A DNA stretch of 64,000 bases from Ferruginibacter sp. (GCA_028288705.1 JAQBNH010000007.1:1-64000); one strand, 5' to 3'. Positions 29,754 to 40,366 are shown, counted from the stretch's first letter. Notes: generated from the sequence alone by a model not told the origin. Numbers and translations: made by a program.

Positions 29754-31049
29754 ATGAAAAAATATTTATTGATCCTCGCCGGCCTTACCATTTCCCTCGC
29801 AGGAATGGCGCAGGATGATGTGTATCCCGCGCCTGCATATAAAGGGATCACAGTGATCAGCAATGCAACTGTTCACGTTGGTAACGGGCAGGTCCTGGAA
29901 AATACCAGCATTCAGATTAACAATGGTAAGATCGAAAAGATCGCCCCATCGATCCAGGCTCCGGCGAATGCAAAGCTGGTAGATGCGACGGGCAAACATG
30001 TGTATCCGGGACTCATTCTTTCCAATACCAACATCGGTTTGCGCGAAATCGCCAGCCAGGTAAAAGGAAGTAACGATTACAACGAGATCGGCGACCTAAA
30101 CCCGAACATAAAAAGTATTGTTGCCTACAATGCAGATTCGAAGATCATCAACACCCTCCGCAGCAACGGCATTTTATTTGCGAATGTTGCGCCGCAAGGC
30201 TCTTTGATCGCGGGTAGTTCTTCTGTTGTACAATTCGATGCATGGAACTGGCAGGATGCCGTGTACAAGGAAAATAACGGTTTTCATTTTTATATGCCAT
30301 CCCTGATGCCAAGGCCCGCAAGGTTTGGCGGTGCAGGTCCGCAGGCAGACCCGATGAAAGAAGCCTTTACAAGAATTGATATGGTGAAAGCATTCTTCAC
30401 GGAAGCGAAAGCTTACCAGTCACAGGCAGCAGGCAACGGCAATAATTTAAAACTGGAAGCGGTAAAAGGCTTGTTCAACAAATCGCAAAAACTATTTATT
30501 CATTGCGATATTGTAAAAGAAATGCTGATCGCAATTGATTTTGTACGCGAGTTTGGTTTTGACGTAACGATCGTTGGCGGCAGTGAAAGCTACCAGATGG
30601 CACCGTTGCTGAAACAAAATAATATCTCTGTTATCCTGCAACAACAACATAGCCTTCCTACATCCGATGATGATGATGTTGACCAGCCGTTTAAAACGCC
30701 GTCGATCCTGCAAAAAGCCGGTGTACTCTTCGCCATTACAGATGAAGATGAAACAACCACCGGGCGAAACCTGATGTTCAACGCAGGCACCGCGAGCAGC
30801 TATGGTTTATCCAGGGAAGAAGCCTTAGCAGCGATTACGCTAAATGCCGCAAAGATCCTCGGCGTTGCAGATCGCTCGGGAAGTATCGAAGTTGGTAAAG
30901 ATGCCAACATTATTATCAGCCAGGGCGATATCCTGGATATGCGAAATAGTGTTGTTGTAAATGCGTTTATCCAGGGGCGTGAATTAAACCTCACAGATAA
31001 ACACAAGCAACTGAATGAACGTTACAAAAAGAAATACGGAATAAAATAA
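29754..31049 (+). CDS. Amidohydrolase family protein, degenerate metal site
   Basis: 431 aa; signal peptide; YPGLILSNTNIG where PGxIDxHxH is expected; C-terminal AAKILGVADRSGSIEVGKDANIIIS. Confidence 0.82.
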   Translation: MKKYLLILAGLTISLAGMAQDDVYPAPAYKGITVISNATVHVGNGQVLENTSIQINNGKIEKIAPSIQAPANAKLVDATGKHVYPGLILSNTNIGLREIASQVKGSNDYNEIGDLNPNIKSIVAYNADSKIINTLRSNGILFANVAPQGSLIAGSSSVVQFDAWNWQDAVYKENNGFHFYMPSLMPRPARFGGAGPQADPMKEAFTRIDMVKAFFTEAKAYQSQAAGNGNNLKLEAVKGLFNKSQKLFIHCDIVKEMLIAIDFVREFGFDVTIVGGSESYQMAPLLKQNNISVILQQQHSLPTSDDDDVDQPFKTPSILQKAGVLFAITDEDETTTGRNLMFNAGTASSYGLSREEALAAITLNAAKILGVADRSGSIEVGKDANIIISQGDILDMRNSVVVNAFIQGRELNLTDKHKQLNERYKKKYGIK

Positions 31050-31055
31050 GGATAT

Positions 31056-31088
31056 AAAAAAAGCCATCTTAACGGATGGCTTTTTTTA
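31056..31088. terminator. Terminator hairpin between convergent amidohydrolase and ABC genes
   Basis: AAAAAAAGCCATC-TTAACG-GATGGCTTTTTTT. Confidence 0.8.
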
Positions 31089-31109
31089 TGGAGTATAGCT
31101 TGTTATAAT

Positions 31110-31916
31110 TTATTTCTGCGGCTTTAAAATTTCCTCGCGGCTTTCATGTCCTTTCGCTTCCATCATCCGCATGCTTTTGGCATCCTGTAAAAACTCTGAT
31201 GCAAAGATGAATTCATTCAGTTGTTTGTTATCAGAAAAAATAATTTCCTGGCTGTTGCCGCTCCATTCTTTTTTCCCCTTTACCATGTAAAGAATATTAT
31301 CGCCGATTTCCATTACGCTGTTCATATCATGCGTATTGATCACCGTGGTGATATTGTATTCCACAGTTAACTCTTTGATGAGTTTATCAATTACCATCGA
31401 GGTTTGCGGATCCAACCCTGAATTCGGTTCATCGCAAAAAAGAAACTTTGGATTCAACACGATCGCACGGGCAATTCCCACACGTTTCTTCATACCACCA
31501 CTGATCTCCGCAGGAAATTTTTTATTGCTGCCGACAAGGTTAACCCTTTCCAGCACTTCATTCACCCTGGCCATTTTTTTTGAATGGGAGTCACTCGTAA
31601 ACATGTTCAATGGAAACTTTACATTTTCCTCCACCGTCATACTGTCGAATAATGCAGAACCCTGGAAGAGCATACCGATCTGCTGGCGAAGGATTTTACG
31701 GTCATCTTCCGTCATATCGGTGAAACTCACACCATCATAAATGATCTCGCCTTCATCCGGTTCGAACAAACCCACCAGGCATTTTTGTAACACGGTTTTT
31801 CCGCTACCGCTGGTGCCGATGATCAGGTTGGTTTTGCCGGTTTCCATCACATGGCTAACACCGTCGAGCACGACCTTGTCGCCAAAACTTTTACGGATGT
31901 TTTTAAATTCGATCAT
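31110..31916 (-). CDS. ABC transporter ATP-binding protein (MlaF-like)
   Basis: Walker A GTSGSGKT, ISGGMKKRVGIARAI, FCDEPNSGLDP; start set at MIEFKNIRKSFG. Confidence 0.92.
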   Translation of the reverse strand: MIEFKNIRKSFGDKVVLDGVSHVMETGKTNLIIGTSGSGKTVLQKCLVGLFEPDEGEIIYDGVSFTDMTEDDRKILRQQIGMLFQGSALFDSMTVEENVKFPLNMFTSDSHSKKMARVNEVLERVNLVGSNKKFPAEISGGMKKRVGIARAIVLNPKFLFCDEPNSGLDPQTSMVIDKLIKELTVEYNITTVINTHDMNSVMEIGDNILYMVKGKKEWSGNSQEIIFSDNKQLNEFIFASEFLQDAKSMRMMEAKGHESREEILKPQK

Positions 31917-31954
31917 AATAGAATAATTAGAAAACCAGTTTTTGCTGAATGCTG

Positions 31955-32692
31955 TTAGAGTAATAATGCTGCCAATGCGTAATCTGCGAGCAGGATCATG
32001 ATACAACTTACCACGACAGATTTAGTACTGGAACGCCCGATCTCCAGAGAACCACCTTTTACATAATAGCCGAAATAAGCGGGAATACTGCTGATGATAA
32101 AGGCGAACGTATAGGCTTTAATCAGGGAGAACGTTACGTTATAGGGCATAAAGTTTTCCATCAGGCCCTTATCAAAAGTATCGTTCGATAAAATATTTGA
32201 CGCAGACCCGGCTAAACGCCCACCGTAGATACCCAGCACCATTGCCAGCACTACCATCATCGGTATGGTGATCATCGCCGCAGCGATCTTTGGCATAATG
32301 AGGTAGGTCTTTGTATTGATCCCCATGATCTCGAGCGCATCAATCTGTTCGCTCACACGCATGTTACCCAATTCGCTGGCGATCTTACTGCCTACAACCC
32401 CGGCCAGAACAATACAAACCAGCGTAGGTGCAAACTCAAGGATAACCGTATCCCGAACGATTTGCGCGATCGTGCTTTTAGAGATCAGCGGGCTCACTAA
32501 CTGGTAAGCAGTTTGAACCGTACTTACCGCACCCATGAAAAGGGAAATAATGCTTACTATCCCGAGTGAACCAATACCGATATCGGAACATTGGTGCATA
32601 AACTCCTTCCAGTAAACCTTTGCGTTCTCCGGTTTACCGATCATGCCCTTCAGCATCAATAAATACCGGCCAAAATGTGTGAAAAAATTCAT
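31955..32692 (-). CDS. MlaE family ABC transporter permease
   Basis: 245 aa; GVVGSKIASELGNMRVSEQIDALEIMGINTKTYLIMPKI signature. Confidence 0.93.
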   Translation of the reverse strand: MNFFTHFGRYLLMLKGMIGKPENAKVYWKEFMHQCSDIGIGSLGIVSIISLFMGAVSTVQTAYQLVSPLISKSTIAQIVRDTVILEFAPTLVCIVLAGVVGSKIASELGNMRVSEQIDALEIMGINTKTYLIMPKIAAAMITIPMMVVLAMVLGIYGGRLAGSASNILSNDTFDKGLMENFMPYNVTFSLIKAYTFAFIISSIPAYFGYYVKGGSLEIGRSSTKSVVVSCIMILLADYALAALLL

Positions 32693-32739
32693 TGCAGTTA
32701 CGTTGTTTAATCAACCTGAATTATAGTATTAACCACTAA

Positions 32740-35088
32740 TTATGCCATTGTTTTGCCTGTACCCGCGCGCTTCCACCATTTGCTTTTCCGGATCTCTTCG
32801 CGCGTATCGGTTTTACTTTTCGATTGAGCATCAACCACCGCGATCACCACCATATTATAGATACTCCGGATACTGCTGCCCAATTGCAATACGTGGACGG
32901 GCTTGTTCAATCCCAGCAAAATCGGACCGATACTATCGGCACCGCCTACTTCCTGTAGCAGGTTGTAAGCAATATTGCCCGCAGCCAGGTTGGGGAATAT
33001 CAGCGTATTAACTTCCCCATTTACCAGCTCCGTGAACGGGTAATTGTCTTTTAAAATTTCTTTATTGAAAGCCAGGATGCCCTGAATTTCACCATCACAG
33101 ATCAGTTTCGGATCCCGTTCTTTCACGATCTCCCTTGCTTTGCGAACGAGGTTCGCTTCAGCAGAATCACTGCTGCCAAAATTGGAATAAGAAAGCATGG
33201 CCACTTTAGGAACGATATTAAAATGCCGGACTTCCTTCGCCACCAGCAGGGTGATCTCTGCCAGCTCTTCTGCTGTCGGATTGAAATTAACCGTCGTATC
33301 TGCCAGGAACAACGGGCCGCGTTTCGTAAATAACAAATACATACCCGCGATCTTTTTCACGCCGGGCTCCGTACCAATGATGTGAATGGCGGGCCGGATC
33401 GTATCGGGATAATTCCTGCTGAGCCCGCTGATCATACAATCTGCAACGCCGGTTTCTACCATCATACAACCAAAATGGTTACGGTCTTTCATCGCCTTGT
33501 TTGCCTCGTACCTGTTCACACCTTTACGCTGACGCTTTTCAAAAAACAACTGGCCAAATTCCTTACGCAATTCTTCTGTCGTGTCGTCTTTAGGATTAAT
33601 GATCGGCATGCCTTCCAGATCGACAGAGTTTTCGGAAGCGATCTTGCGGATCTTTTTCTCATCCCCTAACAGGATCGGGTAGCCGATTTTTTCATCGAGC
33701 ACCAGTTGCGCTGTTTTCAACACTTTCGCATTTTCCGCATCTGCAAATACAACACGCTTCGGATCCTGCCTTGCCTTGTTGCCAATAACACGGCTTAACT
33801 GGTTGTCAAGTCCGAGCCTTTTATTTAATTCGATCACATAAGCATCCCAATCTTTAATCGGGATACGGGCAACGCCGCTGTCGATCGCTGCACGTGCAAC
33901 GGCAGGCGCAACAGTGGCCAGTAAACGCGGATCCACCGGCTTCGGGATAATATAATCCGGGCCGAAGGAAATGTTTTTTTCGTTGTAAGCGAGATTCACA
34001 ATATCAGGAACGGTTGTTTTGGCCAGTTCTGCCAAAGCCTTTACCGCTGCCAGTTTCATCGCTTCGTTGATTTGCGTGGCACGAACATCCAGTGCCCCGC
34101 GAAATATATATGGAAACCCAAGTACATTGTTCACCTGGTTAGGGTAATCACTTCTGCCCGTCGCCATGATCAGGTCCTTACGGCTGCCGATTGCTGCTTC
34201 GTAAGTGATCTCGGGATCAGGGTTCGCCATCGCGAAAACGATCGGGTGCTTGGCCATCGACTTCACCATATCCGGCGTAACCACATTACCCACACTCAGG
34301 CCCACAAAAACATCTGCATCTTTCATCGCACGTGCCAGGTCCCAGTCGCGGTATTTCGCATCAACGGTAAATAACTGCTTCAGCTCTTCTACATCTGTGC
34401 GGCCTTTATGCAGGATACCGTCTTTGTCGAACACCATAAAATTCGACGGTTTTGCACCGAGAGAAGCATATAATTTTATACAGGCCATCGCCGCCGCACC
34501 TGCGCCATTGATAACGAATTTTACTTTATCGATTTTCTTTTTCTGGATCTCCAGCGCATTTAACAGGGCTGCGGAAGAGATGATGGCCGTGCCATGCTGG
34601 TCATCGTGCATCACGGGAATATTACATTGCTTTTTCAATTCCTGCTCAATGTAAAAACACTCCGGTGCTTTAATGTCTTCCAGGTTGATACCGCCGAATG
34701 TTGGCTCAAGCGACTTCACGATCTGCACAAATTTCACCGGGTCAGTCTCATCTATTTCAATATCGAATACATCTATATCCGCAAATATTTTGAAGAGTAC
34801 ACCCTTTCCTTCCATCACGGGTTTGCCGGCCGCCGGGCCGATATTGCCCAAACCAAGCACCGCCGTGCCATTGCTGATTACGCCAACCAGGTTTCCCTTG
34901 GCTGTGTATTTATAAACATCATCGGGATTCGCCACAATTTCTTTACACGGCTCTGCAACACCCGGTGAATAAGCGAGTGAGAGATCTCTTTGTGTCTTCG
35001 CTTCTTTGGTGGGAACGACTTCAATTTTCCCGGGCCTTCCCTTGGAATGATATTCTAATGCCTGTTGTTTGCTTAATTCTTTTGCCAT
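32740..35088 (-). CDS. maeB: NADP-dependent malic enzyme with C-terminal phosphate acetyltransferase-like domain
   Basis: 782 aa; malic enzyme [26 protein letters not shown]-like C-terminal [19 protein letters not shown]. Confidence 0.93.
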   Translation of the reverse strand: MAKELSKQQALEYHSKGRPGKIEVVPTKEAKTQRDLSLAYSPGVAEPCKEIVANPDDVYKYTAKGNLVGVISNGTAVLGLGNIGPAAGKPVMEGKGVLFKIFADIDVFDIEIDETDPVKFVQIVKSLEPTFGGINLEDIKAPECFYIEQELKKQCNIPVMHDDQHGTAIISSAALLNALEIQKKKIDKVKFVINGAGAAAMACIKLYASLGAKPSNFMVFDKDGILHKGRTDVEELKQLFTVDAKYRDWDLARAMKDADVFVGLSVGNVVTPDMVKSMAKHPIVFAMANPDPEITYEAAIGSRKDLIMATGRSDYPNQVNNVLGFPYIFRGALDVRATQINEAMKLAAVKALAELAKTTVPDIVNLAYNEKNISFGPDYIIPKPVDPRLLATVAPAVARAAIDSGVARIPIKDWDAYVIELNKRLGLDNQLSRVIGNKARQDPKRVVFADAENAKVLKTAQLVLDEKIGYPILLGDEKKIRKIASENSVDLEGMPIINPKDDTTEELRKEFGQLFFEKRQRKGVNRYEANKAMKDRNHFGCMMVETGVADCMISGLSRNYPDTIRPAIHIIGTEPGVKKIAGMYLLFTKRGPLFLADTTVNFNPTAEELAEITLLVAKEVRHFNIVPKVAMLSYSNFGSSDSAEANLVRKAREIVKERDPKLICDGEIQGILAFNKEILKDNYPFTELVNGEVNTLIFPNLAAGNIAYNLLQEVGGADSIGPILLGLNKPVHVLQLGSSIRSIYNMVVIAVVDAQSKSKTDTREEIRKSKWWKRAGTGKTMA

Positions 35089-35192
35089 AATTGTATTTGT
35101 CCGGGACTAATGATTCCGCCCGCAATTCATGTACTGGCGCACTGAACTTATTTAGCGTGCAATTTACGCAATTCGTGGCGGTACTGAAACCG

Positions 35193-35669
35193 TTAATTGC
35201 CTTTCGACTTAAAAGACCAGGTGATGGCAAAGTCGGCCACCATCTCTTCTTCAGCATTTCTGCCAACTGAACGGGCAGTAATGGAAGTAGGTTTACCGGA
35301 GGCCATTGCTTCTGCGATCATCTGCCCGATCCTTTTTCCATCTTCGCAGACAAATGTTGTGCGCCCGGTTGCTTTCTTATGAAAATTGCCTTCTACTTTT
35401 AACACAAGCATACTCACCGCCGGCGTTTGCTGGTAGGTATGCGCCATTGCCAGCACGCCCGTACTCATTTCAGCTGCCATGGATAAACAGGCAAAATAAG
35501 TACTGCGGAAAGGGTTTGTAGAAAACCATTTGTAAGGGATCGTCACCACGCATTTCTCTTCATCTGCGTATTGCACGCGCACACCGCTGAAATAGGCTGC
35601 AGGTAATTTCTGCAGGAGAAAGATGCGGAATTTAAAGGGGTGCATTACCAGGCTGAGGAAGCGCTTCAT
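35193..35669 (-). CDS. DUF4442 / hotdog-fold thioesterase-like protein
   Basis: 158 aa; VVTIPYKWFSTNPFRSTYFACLSMAAEMSTG. Confidence 0.8.
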   Translation of the reverse strand: MKRFLSLVMHPFKFRIFLLQKLPAAYFSGVRVQYADEEKCVVTIPYKWFSTNPFRSTYFACLSMAAEMSTGVLAMAHTYQQTPAVSMLVLKVEGNFHKKATGRTTFVCEDGKRIGQMIAEAMASGKPTSITARSVGRNAEEEMVADFAITWSFKSKGN

Positions 35670-35704
35670 CGTGATTTTTTATAAATGTAACCATTACGCA
35701 AACA

Positions 35705-35730
35705 AAAAATGCCCCGGGCGGAGCATTCAT
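35705..35730 (-). terminator. Terminator downstream of thioredoxin-fold gene
   Basis: Minus strand AATGCTCCGCCCGGGGCATTTTTTG. Confidence 0.55.
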
Positions 35731-35746
35731 TTAAGGTAAAAATCGT

Positions 35747-36241
35747 TTAGCGTTTGTCGCCATACATCAGCGGGTTTAATGCCCGCGGACTCCACATCTC
35801 GAGGAAGGCCTGCACTTTTGCTTTGTTATAACTGGATTTGCCATCTTCGAGGTATTCGCTGTTTTGTGTGTGAATGCGTTCGCCTTTTTCATTTAAGATA
35901 ATAAAAACAGGAAAGCCGAAACGTTGCGGGTAACCGAGTTTCGCGAATACTTTTTTATTCTGATTCTCTTTACTCCAGTTTAAATGATACCAAACGAAAC
36001 CGGCATTAATCACGGAATCGAGTTGAGGATCAGCCTTTGCCATACGCGCAAATTCGATACACCATTTGCACCAGTTGCCACCACCCTGGATCAACACATA
36101 TTTTTTTTCAGCTTTGGCTTTTTTAATGGCTGCTGCCAGGTCTTTCTCCGCATTGGCATCGGGGTTGTACAATTTTGCTTCCTGCGCGAAAACAGTTGTC
36201 AGCATGGAGATGGCGAGTATAAGCGAAAGGAATTTTTTCAT
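35747..36241 (-). CDS. Secreted thioredoxin-fold protein
   Basis: MKKFLSLILAISMLTTVFA signal; GGGNWCKWCIEFARM (CxxC). Confidence 0.85.
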   Translation of the reverse strand: MKKFLSLILAISMLTTVFAQEAKLYNPDANAEKDLAAAIKKAKAEKKYVLIQGGGNWCKWCIEFARMAKADPQLDSVINAGFVWYHLNWSKENQNKKVFAKLGYPQRFGFPVFIILNEKGERIHTQNSEYLEDGKSSYNKAKVQAFLEMWSPRALNPLMYGDKR

Positions 36242-36249
36242 TTGATTAT

Positions 36250-36639
36250 TTATTGTCTTCTGAACGTTGTCATAACGCCATCCGAAACACAATTTGGTGT
36301 ATTTAATATTAACTTATTGTCTGCGATTGCGATGACAGCTTCACCGGAATTTGGATTGGTCGTGCGCAAAAAATCTAATTTTCCATCACCAAAGCAATCT
36401 CTTTTTCTTTCAATTGAATAGGTTCCACGGAAGTCAACGCTGTCGTGTCTTCGTTGTTCAAAGCTAAAATCCCTCCCAAGAAAAATGATTTGTCCATTTC
36501 CCGGCGGATAGTGAATGGTTCCCATCATCCCGGTTGACGTTTCCATTTCCCAAACCCCGGTCATTTCTACGGGCGGTTTGTCTTTTTTACAGGAAGCAAT
36601 GCTGATGAACAGCAGAGCGTAAATAATTATGTAACGCAT
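36250..36639 (-). CDS. Hypothetical lipoprotein
   Basis: MRYIIIYALLFISIASCKKDKPP lipobox. Confidence 0.6.
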   Translation of the reverse strand: MRYIIIYALLFISIASCKKDKPPVEMTGVWEMETSTGMMGTIHYPPGNGQIIFLGRDFSFEQRRHDSVDFRGTYSIERKRDCFGDGKLDFLRTTNPNSGEAVIAIADNKLILNTPNCVSDGVMTTFRRQ

Positions 36640-36724
36640 AACATCCAAGACAGGGCGAATGAACAAAATGTTGCTTCGATAGAATAAACGCTTTCGACCT
36701 TTTTATTGCTCAACTAAACAACTT

Positions 36725-37936
36725 TTACTGGTCTAACACCTGGTTGCGCAGTAAGTCTTCAAACACGTCTGCTTTCCGAATCAACGCTGGCTTACCGTCT
36801 TTCACCATCACCTCCGCAGGCTTCAGTCGCGAGTTGAAATTGGAAGACATTTCAAAACCATAAGCGCCGGCATTATAAAAAACGAGGTAATCGCCTTCGC
36901 GAACCTCCGTGATCGTGCGGTCCCAGGCGAATGTGTCTGTCTCGCAAATATTACCCACTACCGTATAGATACGCGACGTTCCTGTCGGGTTGCTGATATT
37001 TTCAATATGATGATAAGCCTCGTACATCATCGGTCGAATCAGGTGATTGAAGCCGCTGTTTACGCCAACAAATACCGTCGCCGGCGTTTGCTTGATCACG
37101 TTAGCCTTTACCACGAGGTATCCGCACTGGCTCACTAAATATTTTCCCGGCTCAAACCAAACCTGCAGTTTCTTGCCGGTTTCTTTTTCATACTGCGCAA
37201 ACGCTTCAGAAAGCTTTTTACCAAGCGCATCCACATCGGTTTCCGGATCGCCCGGCTGGTAAGGAACTTTAAATCCACTGCCCAGGTCGATCGTTTTTAA
37301 ATCAGGAAAATGCGCGGCCATCGTAAACATCACTTCCAGCCCTTCGAGGAAAACGTTCAGATCTTTGATCTCGCTTCCGGTATGCATATGAATGCCGGTG
37401 ACATTCAGTTTTGTTGTTTTTACCACGCGTTCAATATGCCGCATCTGGTGGATGGAGATGCCGAATTTACTGTCGACATGCCCTGTTGAAATTTTAAAAT
37501 TTCCGCCCGCCATGATATGCGGGTTCAGGCGAATACATACAGGATAGCTGTTGCCGTATTTATTGCCAAATTGCTCGAGAATAGAAATATTATCAATGTT
37601 GATATTAACGCCCAGTTCCTTTGCTTCAACGATCTCTTCGAAATCAACACAGTTGGGCGTGTACAGGATATTTTCTTTTTCGAAACCTGCCATCAGGCCC
37701 AGCTTTACCTCATTGATGCTCACGCAATCCAGTGAAGCACCTAATGATAAAATGTATTTGAGTACATTGATATTCGTGAGTGATTTGCAGGCGTAAAAGA
37801 TCTTCGCATCGCAATCACGAAATGCGTGGGTTAATTTTTTGTATTGCTCCTGTATTTTTTCGGCGTGGTAAATATAAACCGGCGTTCCAAATTCATTTGC
37901 GATAGAGATCAGTTCCTTTCCTTGTAGCTGTGCCAT
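36725..37936 (-). CDS. lysA: Diaminopimelate decarboxylase
   Basis: 403 aa; FYACKSLTNINVL PLP-Lys site; HMHTGSEI; GNICETDTFAWDR; GAYGFEMSSNFNSR. Confidence 0.95.
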   Translation of the reverse strand: MAQLQGKELISIANEFGTPVYIYHAEKIQEQYKKLTHAFRDCDAKIFYACKSLTNINVLKYILSLGASLDCVSINEVKLGLMAGFEKENILYTPNCVDFEEIVEAKELGVNINIDNISILEQFGNKYGNSYPVCIRLNPHIMAGGNFKISTGHVDSKFGISIHQMRHIERVVKTTKLNVTGIHMHTGSEIKDLNVFLEGLEVMFTMAAHFPDLKTIDLGSGFKVPYQPGDPETDVDALGKKLSEAFAQYEKETGKKLQVWFEPGKYLVSQCGYLVVKANVIKQTPATVFVGVNSGFNHLIRPMMYEAYHHIENISNPTGTSRIYTVVGNICETDTFAWDRTITEVREGDYLVFYNAGAYGFEMSSNFNSRLKPAEVMVKDGKPALIRKADVFEDLLRNQVLDQ

Positions 37937-37950
37937 AATCCTTTATTTTT

Positions 37951-37980
37951 TGCAATAAAAAAGGCATTTATAAAATGCCC
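37951..37980 (-). terminator. Terminator downstream of scpB
   Basis: Minus strand GGGCATTTTATAAATGCCTTTTTTATTG. Confidence 0.7.
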
Positions 37981-38013
37981 GGGTAAAATTATTAATTAAA
38001 TATCAAACGATCT

Positions 38014-38907
38014 TTACCCTTGCTCTTCTTCATCCTTCTTTTCTTCTTCGATCGTTTCATCCATATCATCCTGCAGGTCTTCCACCGCGTCTTCCATCTC
38101 CAGTTCTTCTGCTACAGAATGGTCTGAATTATTTTCTTCATCCAAATCAGTAATGGCTTCATTATTTTCGGCTTCGTTATTTTCTTCGATATTTTCTTCT
38201 TCGCCGATCGCTACTGCCGCAATGGTTAATTCTTCTTCGTTGCTATCCGCATCTTCAGCTGTTTCCGGAACGATGATCTCGCCTTCTTCAGCAGCCAGGC
38301 GGTTCACCTCATCATTTTCCGCGATCATGTCGGTCACGTTGGACGCCTTTAAATATTCATCCATCAGCACTTCACTGATCTTTGGTAATTCATCCGCACT
38401 GTTGATGCCGAAATAATCCATGAACGATTTTGACGTTCCGTAGATCAGTGGTTTGCCCACGGCATCTTCGTTCCGGCCCGAAATGATCACGAGATCTTTC
38501 TCCAGTAATTTCTGCACGGCATAATCACAGTTCACACCGCGAATCGATTCGATCTCGCTTTTGGTAATCGGTTGCTTATAGGCAATGATCGCCAGCGTTT
38601 CGAGTGAAGCCGTAGATAAACGTTTGATGAATTTATCGCCATTGATCAGCGCGACTGTTTTATGGTAAGCCGGTTTTGTAAGAAACTGCCAGCCCCCGCC
38701 ACTTTGTTTTAATTCAAAAGCATAAAATTCTGCGGCATATTTCTCCTGGATCCCGTCAATCGCCGCCGTTACCTGTTCCTGGCTCGCGCGGTCTTCGATA
38801 AAGCCCAATGCATTATTCACCAGTTCCGTGACCTCGGGAGAAGTAAGCGGCTTATCGCTGGCGAAGATCAATGCTTCTATGTGGGGAATGATTTGAGAGA
38901 TTTCCAT
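38014..38907 (-). CDS. scpB: Segregation and condensation protein B with long acidic C-terminal tail
   Basis: 297 aa; LSTASLETLAIIAYKQPITKSEIESIRGVNCDYAVQKLLEKDLV; C-terminal ~85 aa rich in Glu/Asp. Confidence 0.93.
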   Translation of the reverse strand: MEISQIIPHIEALIFASDKPLTSPEVTELVNNALGFIEDRASQEQVTAAIDGIQEKYAAEFYAFELKQSGGGWQFLTKPAYHKTVALINGDKFIKRLSTASLETLAIIAYKQPITKSEIESIRGVNCDYAVQKLLEKDLVIISGRNEDAVGKPLIYGTSKSFMDYFGINSADELPKISEVLMDEYLKASNVTDMIAENDEVNRLAAEEGEIIVPETAEDADSNEEELTIAAVAIGEEENIEENNEAENNEAITDLDEENNSDHSVAEELEMEDAVEDLQDDMDETIEEEKKDEEEQG

Positions 38908-38934
38908 TAATAAATTATAATTGAAGGCTTTTTT

Positions 38935-38978
38935 TAGTCAATTAGTCATTGGTCACTGGTCATTGGGACCGATTGACT
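38935..38978. repeat. Left array of GTCATTG-like short repeats flanking four-helix-bundle gene
   Basis: agtcaattagtcattggtcactggtcattgggaccgattgac. Confidence 0.6.
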
Positions 38979-39315
38979 TTATGTAGCAGTTTATCAGTTT
39001 GAAAAATTTGGTAAACAATATTCGTAATTGGTTTTCCTGATCTGGACTTACCAGACTTCGCTCCTTAGCTTTCTTCAGGCAAGTAGCACATTCATATGCC
39101 GATCCCCTGCTATAATAATTAAAATTCCTGTTTTCCTTGTAAAAGAACCGGCCATATCCTTCTGCGATGTTCAACGCGATGGAGTCAGCAGATCGCAAAA
39201 ATTGTTTGCCCAACGTTTCCTTATGAAAGTGATTCCAGTCCTGGATAGTCGCAAAGACAATCCTCCCGATTTCCATTGCTACCTTATACACTTCAAAATC
39301 TTTTAAGGCGATCAT
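38953..39315 (-). CDS. Four helix bundle protein (S23 / 23S rRNA intervening sequence protein family)
   Basis: MIALKDFEVYKVAMEIGRIVFATI...GKQFLRSADSIALNIAEGYGR; coding 3' end overlaps the left repeat array. Confidence 0.9.
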   Translation of the reverse strand: MIALKDFEVYKVAMEIGRIVFATIQDWNHFHKETLGKQFLRSADSIALNIAEGYGRFFYKENRNFNYYSRGSAYECATCLKKAKERSLVSPDQENQLRILFTKFFKLINCYIKSIGPNDQ

Positions 39316-39407
39316 GTCACAAAGCAAGCATAACCGCTGCTTATGAATTTGAGTTTCCTCCCGCTTTTAACCGTCTTTAACCCCATTCAACTATGTAATC
39401 CGTAGAG

Positions 39408-39453
39408 ATTGACCAATGACTTACTGACCAATGACCTATTGACTTATTGACTC
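39408..39453. repeat. Right array, inverted relative to left array
   Basis: gattgaccaatgacttactgaccaatgacctattgacttattgac; reverse complement contains GTCATTGGTCAGTAAGTCATTGGTCA. Confidence 0.6.
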
Positions 39454-39484
39454 CACATACACTTCGTCCTGAAAACCTTTTCGC

Positions 39485-40366
39485 TTACCCCTGCAATGCT
39501 GCTGCGCCACTCACAATCTCGGTCAATTCCGTCGTGATCGCCGCCTGCCTTGCGCGGTTGTAACTAATTTTCAAAGATTTCAGTAGTTCATTCGCATTCT
39601 CACTGGCCTTATCCATCGCCGTCATCCTTGCACCATGCTCGCTGGCATTGGCATCCAACACGGCCTTGTATAGTTGTGTATTCAGGATCTTTGGCATCAG
39701 TTCTTTGATCAGTACATCCTGGCCTGGTTCAAAAATAAAATCTGCTTTTTTCTGGCCTTTGATCTCCGCTACTTTGCGAACCGGTAAGAAAGGCTCTGCA
39801 ATAAAGCGCTGTGTGGCAGCATTTTGAAATTCACTATACACCACTTCTACGGCGTCTACTTCTTTAGCAGAAAACGCTTCCATGGCATATTTGGCTGCAG
39901 CCTGAACACGGTCGAAACTTAATCCCGTGAAAATATCCCAGTATTTATCTACGACCTTAAAGCCGTTTTTGGTAAAATGTTCGTACCCTTTTTTCCCGAT
40001 GGGCAATACCTGTACATTTCCGGCAGCCAGCTGGGCGCTGTATTTTTCAGCAATGGTGAGCTTGGTTAATTTGATCAGGTTAGAATTATACCCGCCGCAA
40101 AGTCCGCGGTCACTGGTAACAACAATAACCAGCACTTTTTCCACGGGGCGCTCAGTCGCCAGATCCATGGATACGTTCCCATCGGAAGTGGTAACGATAT
40201 TACTCACCATTTCCTGGAGTTTCTGGGCGTAGGGACGCATTTGTGTAATGGCATCCTGCGCACGGCGAAGCTTTGCAGCACTCACCATCTTCATCGCTTT
40301 GGTAATTTGTTGAGTGCTTTGTACACTCTTTATCCTGTTTCTTACCTCTTTTAATGCACCGCTCAT
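39485..40366 (-). CDS. atpG: ATP synthase F1 gamma subunit
   Basis: MSGALKEVRNRIKSVQSTQQITKAMKMVSAAKLRRAQ; C-terminal SYNRARQAAITTELTEIVSGAAAL. Confidence 0.97.
   Translation of the reverse strand: MSGALKEVRNRIKSVQSTQQITKAMKMVSAAKLRRAQDAITQMRPYAQKLQEMVSNIVTTSDGNVSMDLATERPVEKVLVIVVTSDRGLCGGYNSNLIKLTKLTIAEKYSAQLAAGNVQVLPIGKKGYEHFTKNGFKVVDKYWDIFTGLSFDRVQAAAKYAMEAFSAKEVDAVEVVYSEFQNAATQRFIAEPFLPVRKVAEIKGQKKADFIFEPGQDVLIKELMPKILNTQLYKAVLDANASEHGARMTAMDKASENANELLKSLKISYNRARQAAITTELTEIVSGAAALQG

Noticed and set aside
38935-39453. Short repeats considered as CRISPR
   Set aside because: Repeat units are ~7-11 bp without spacers; better described as inverted micro-repeat arrays.
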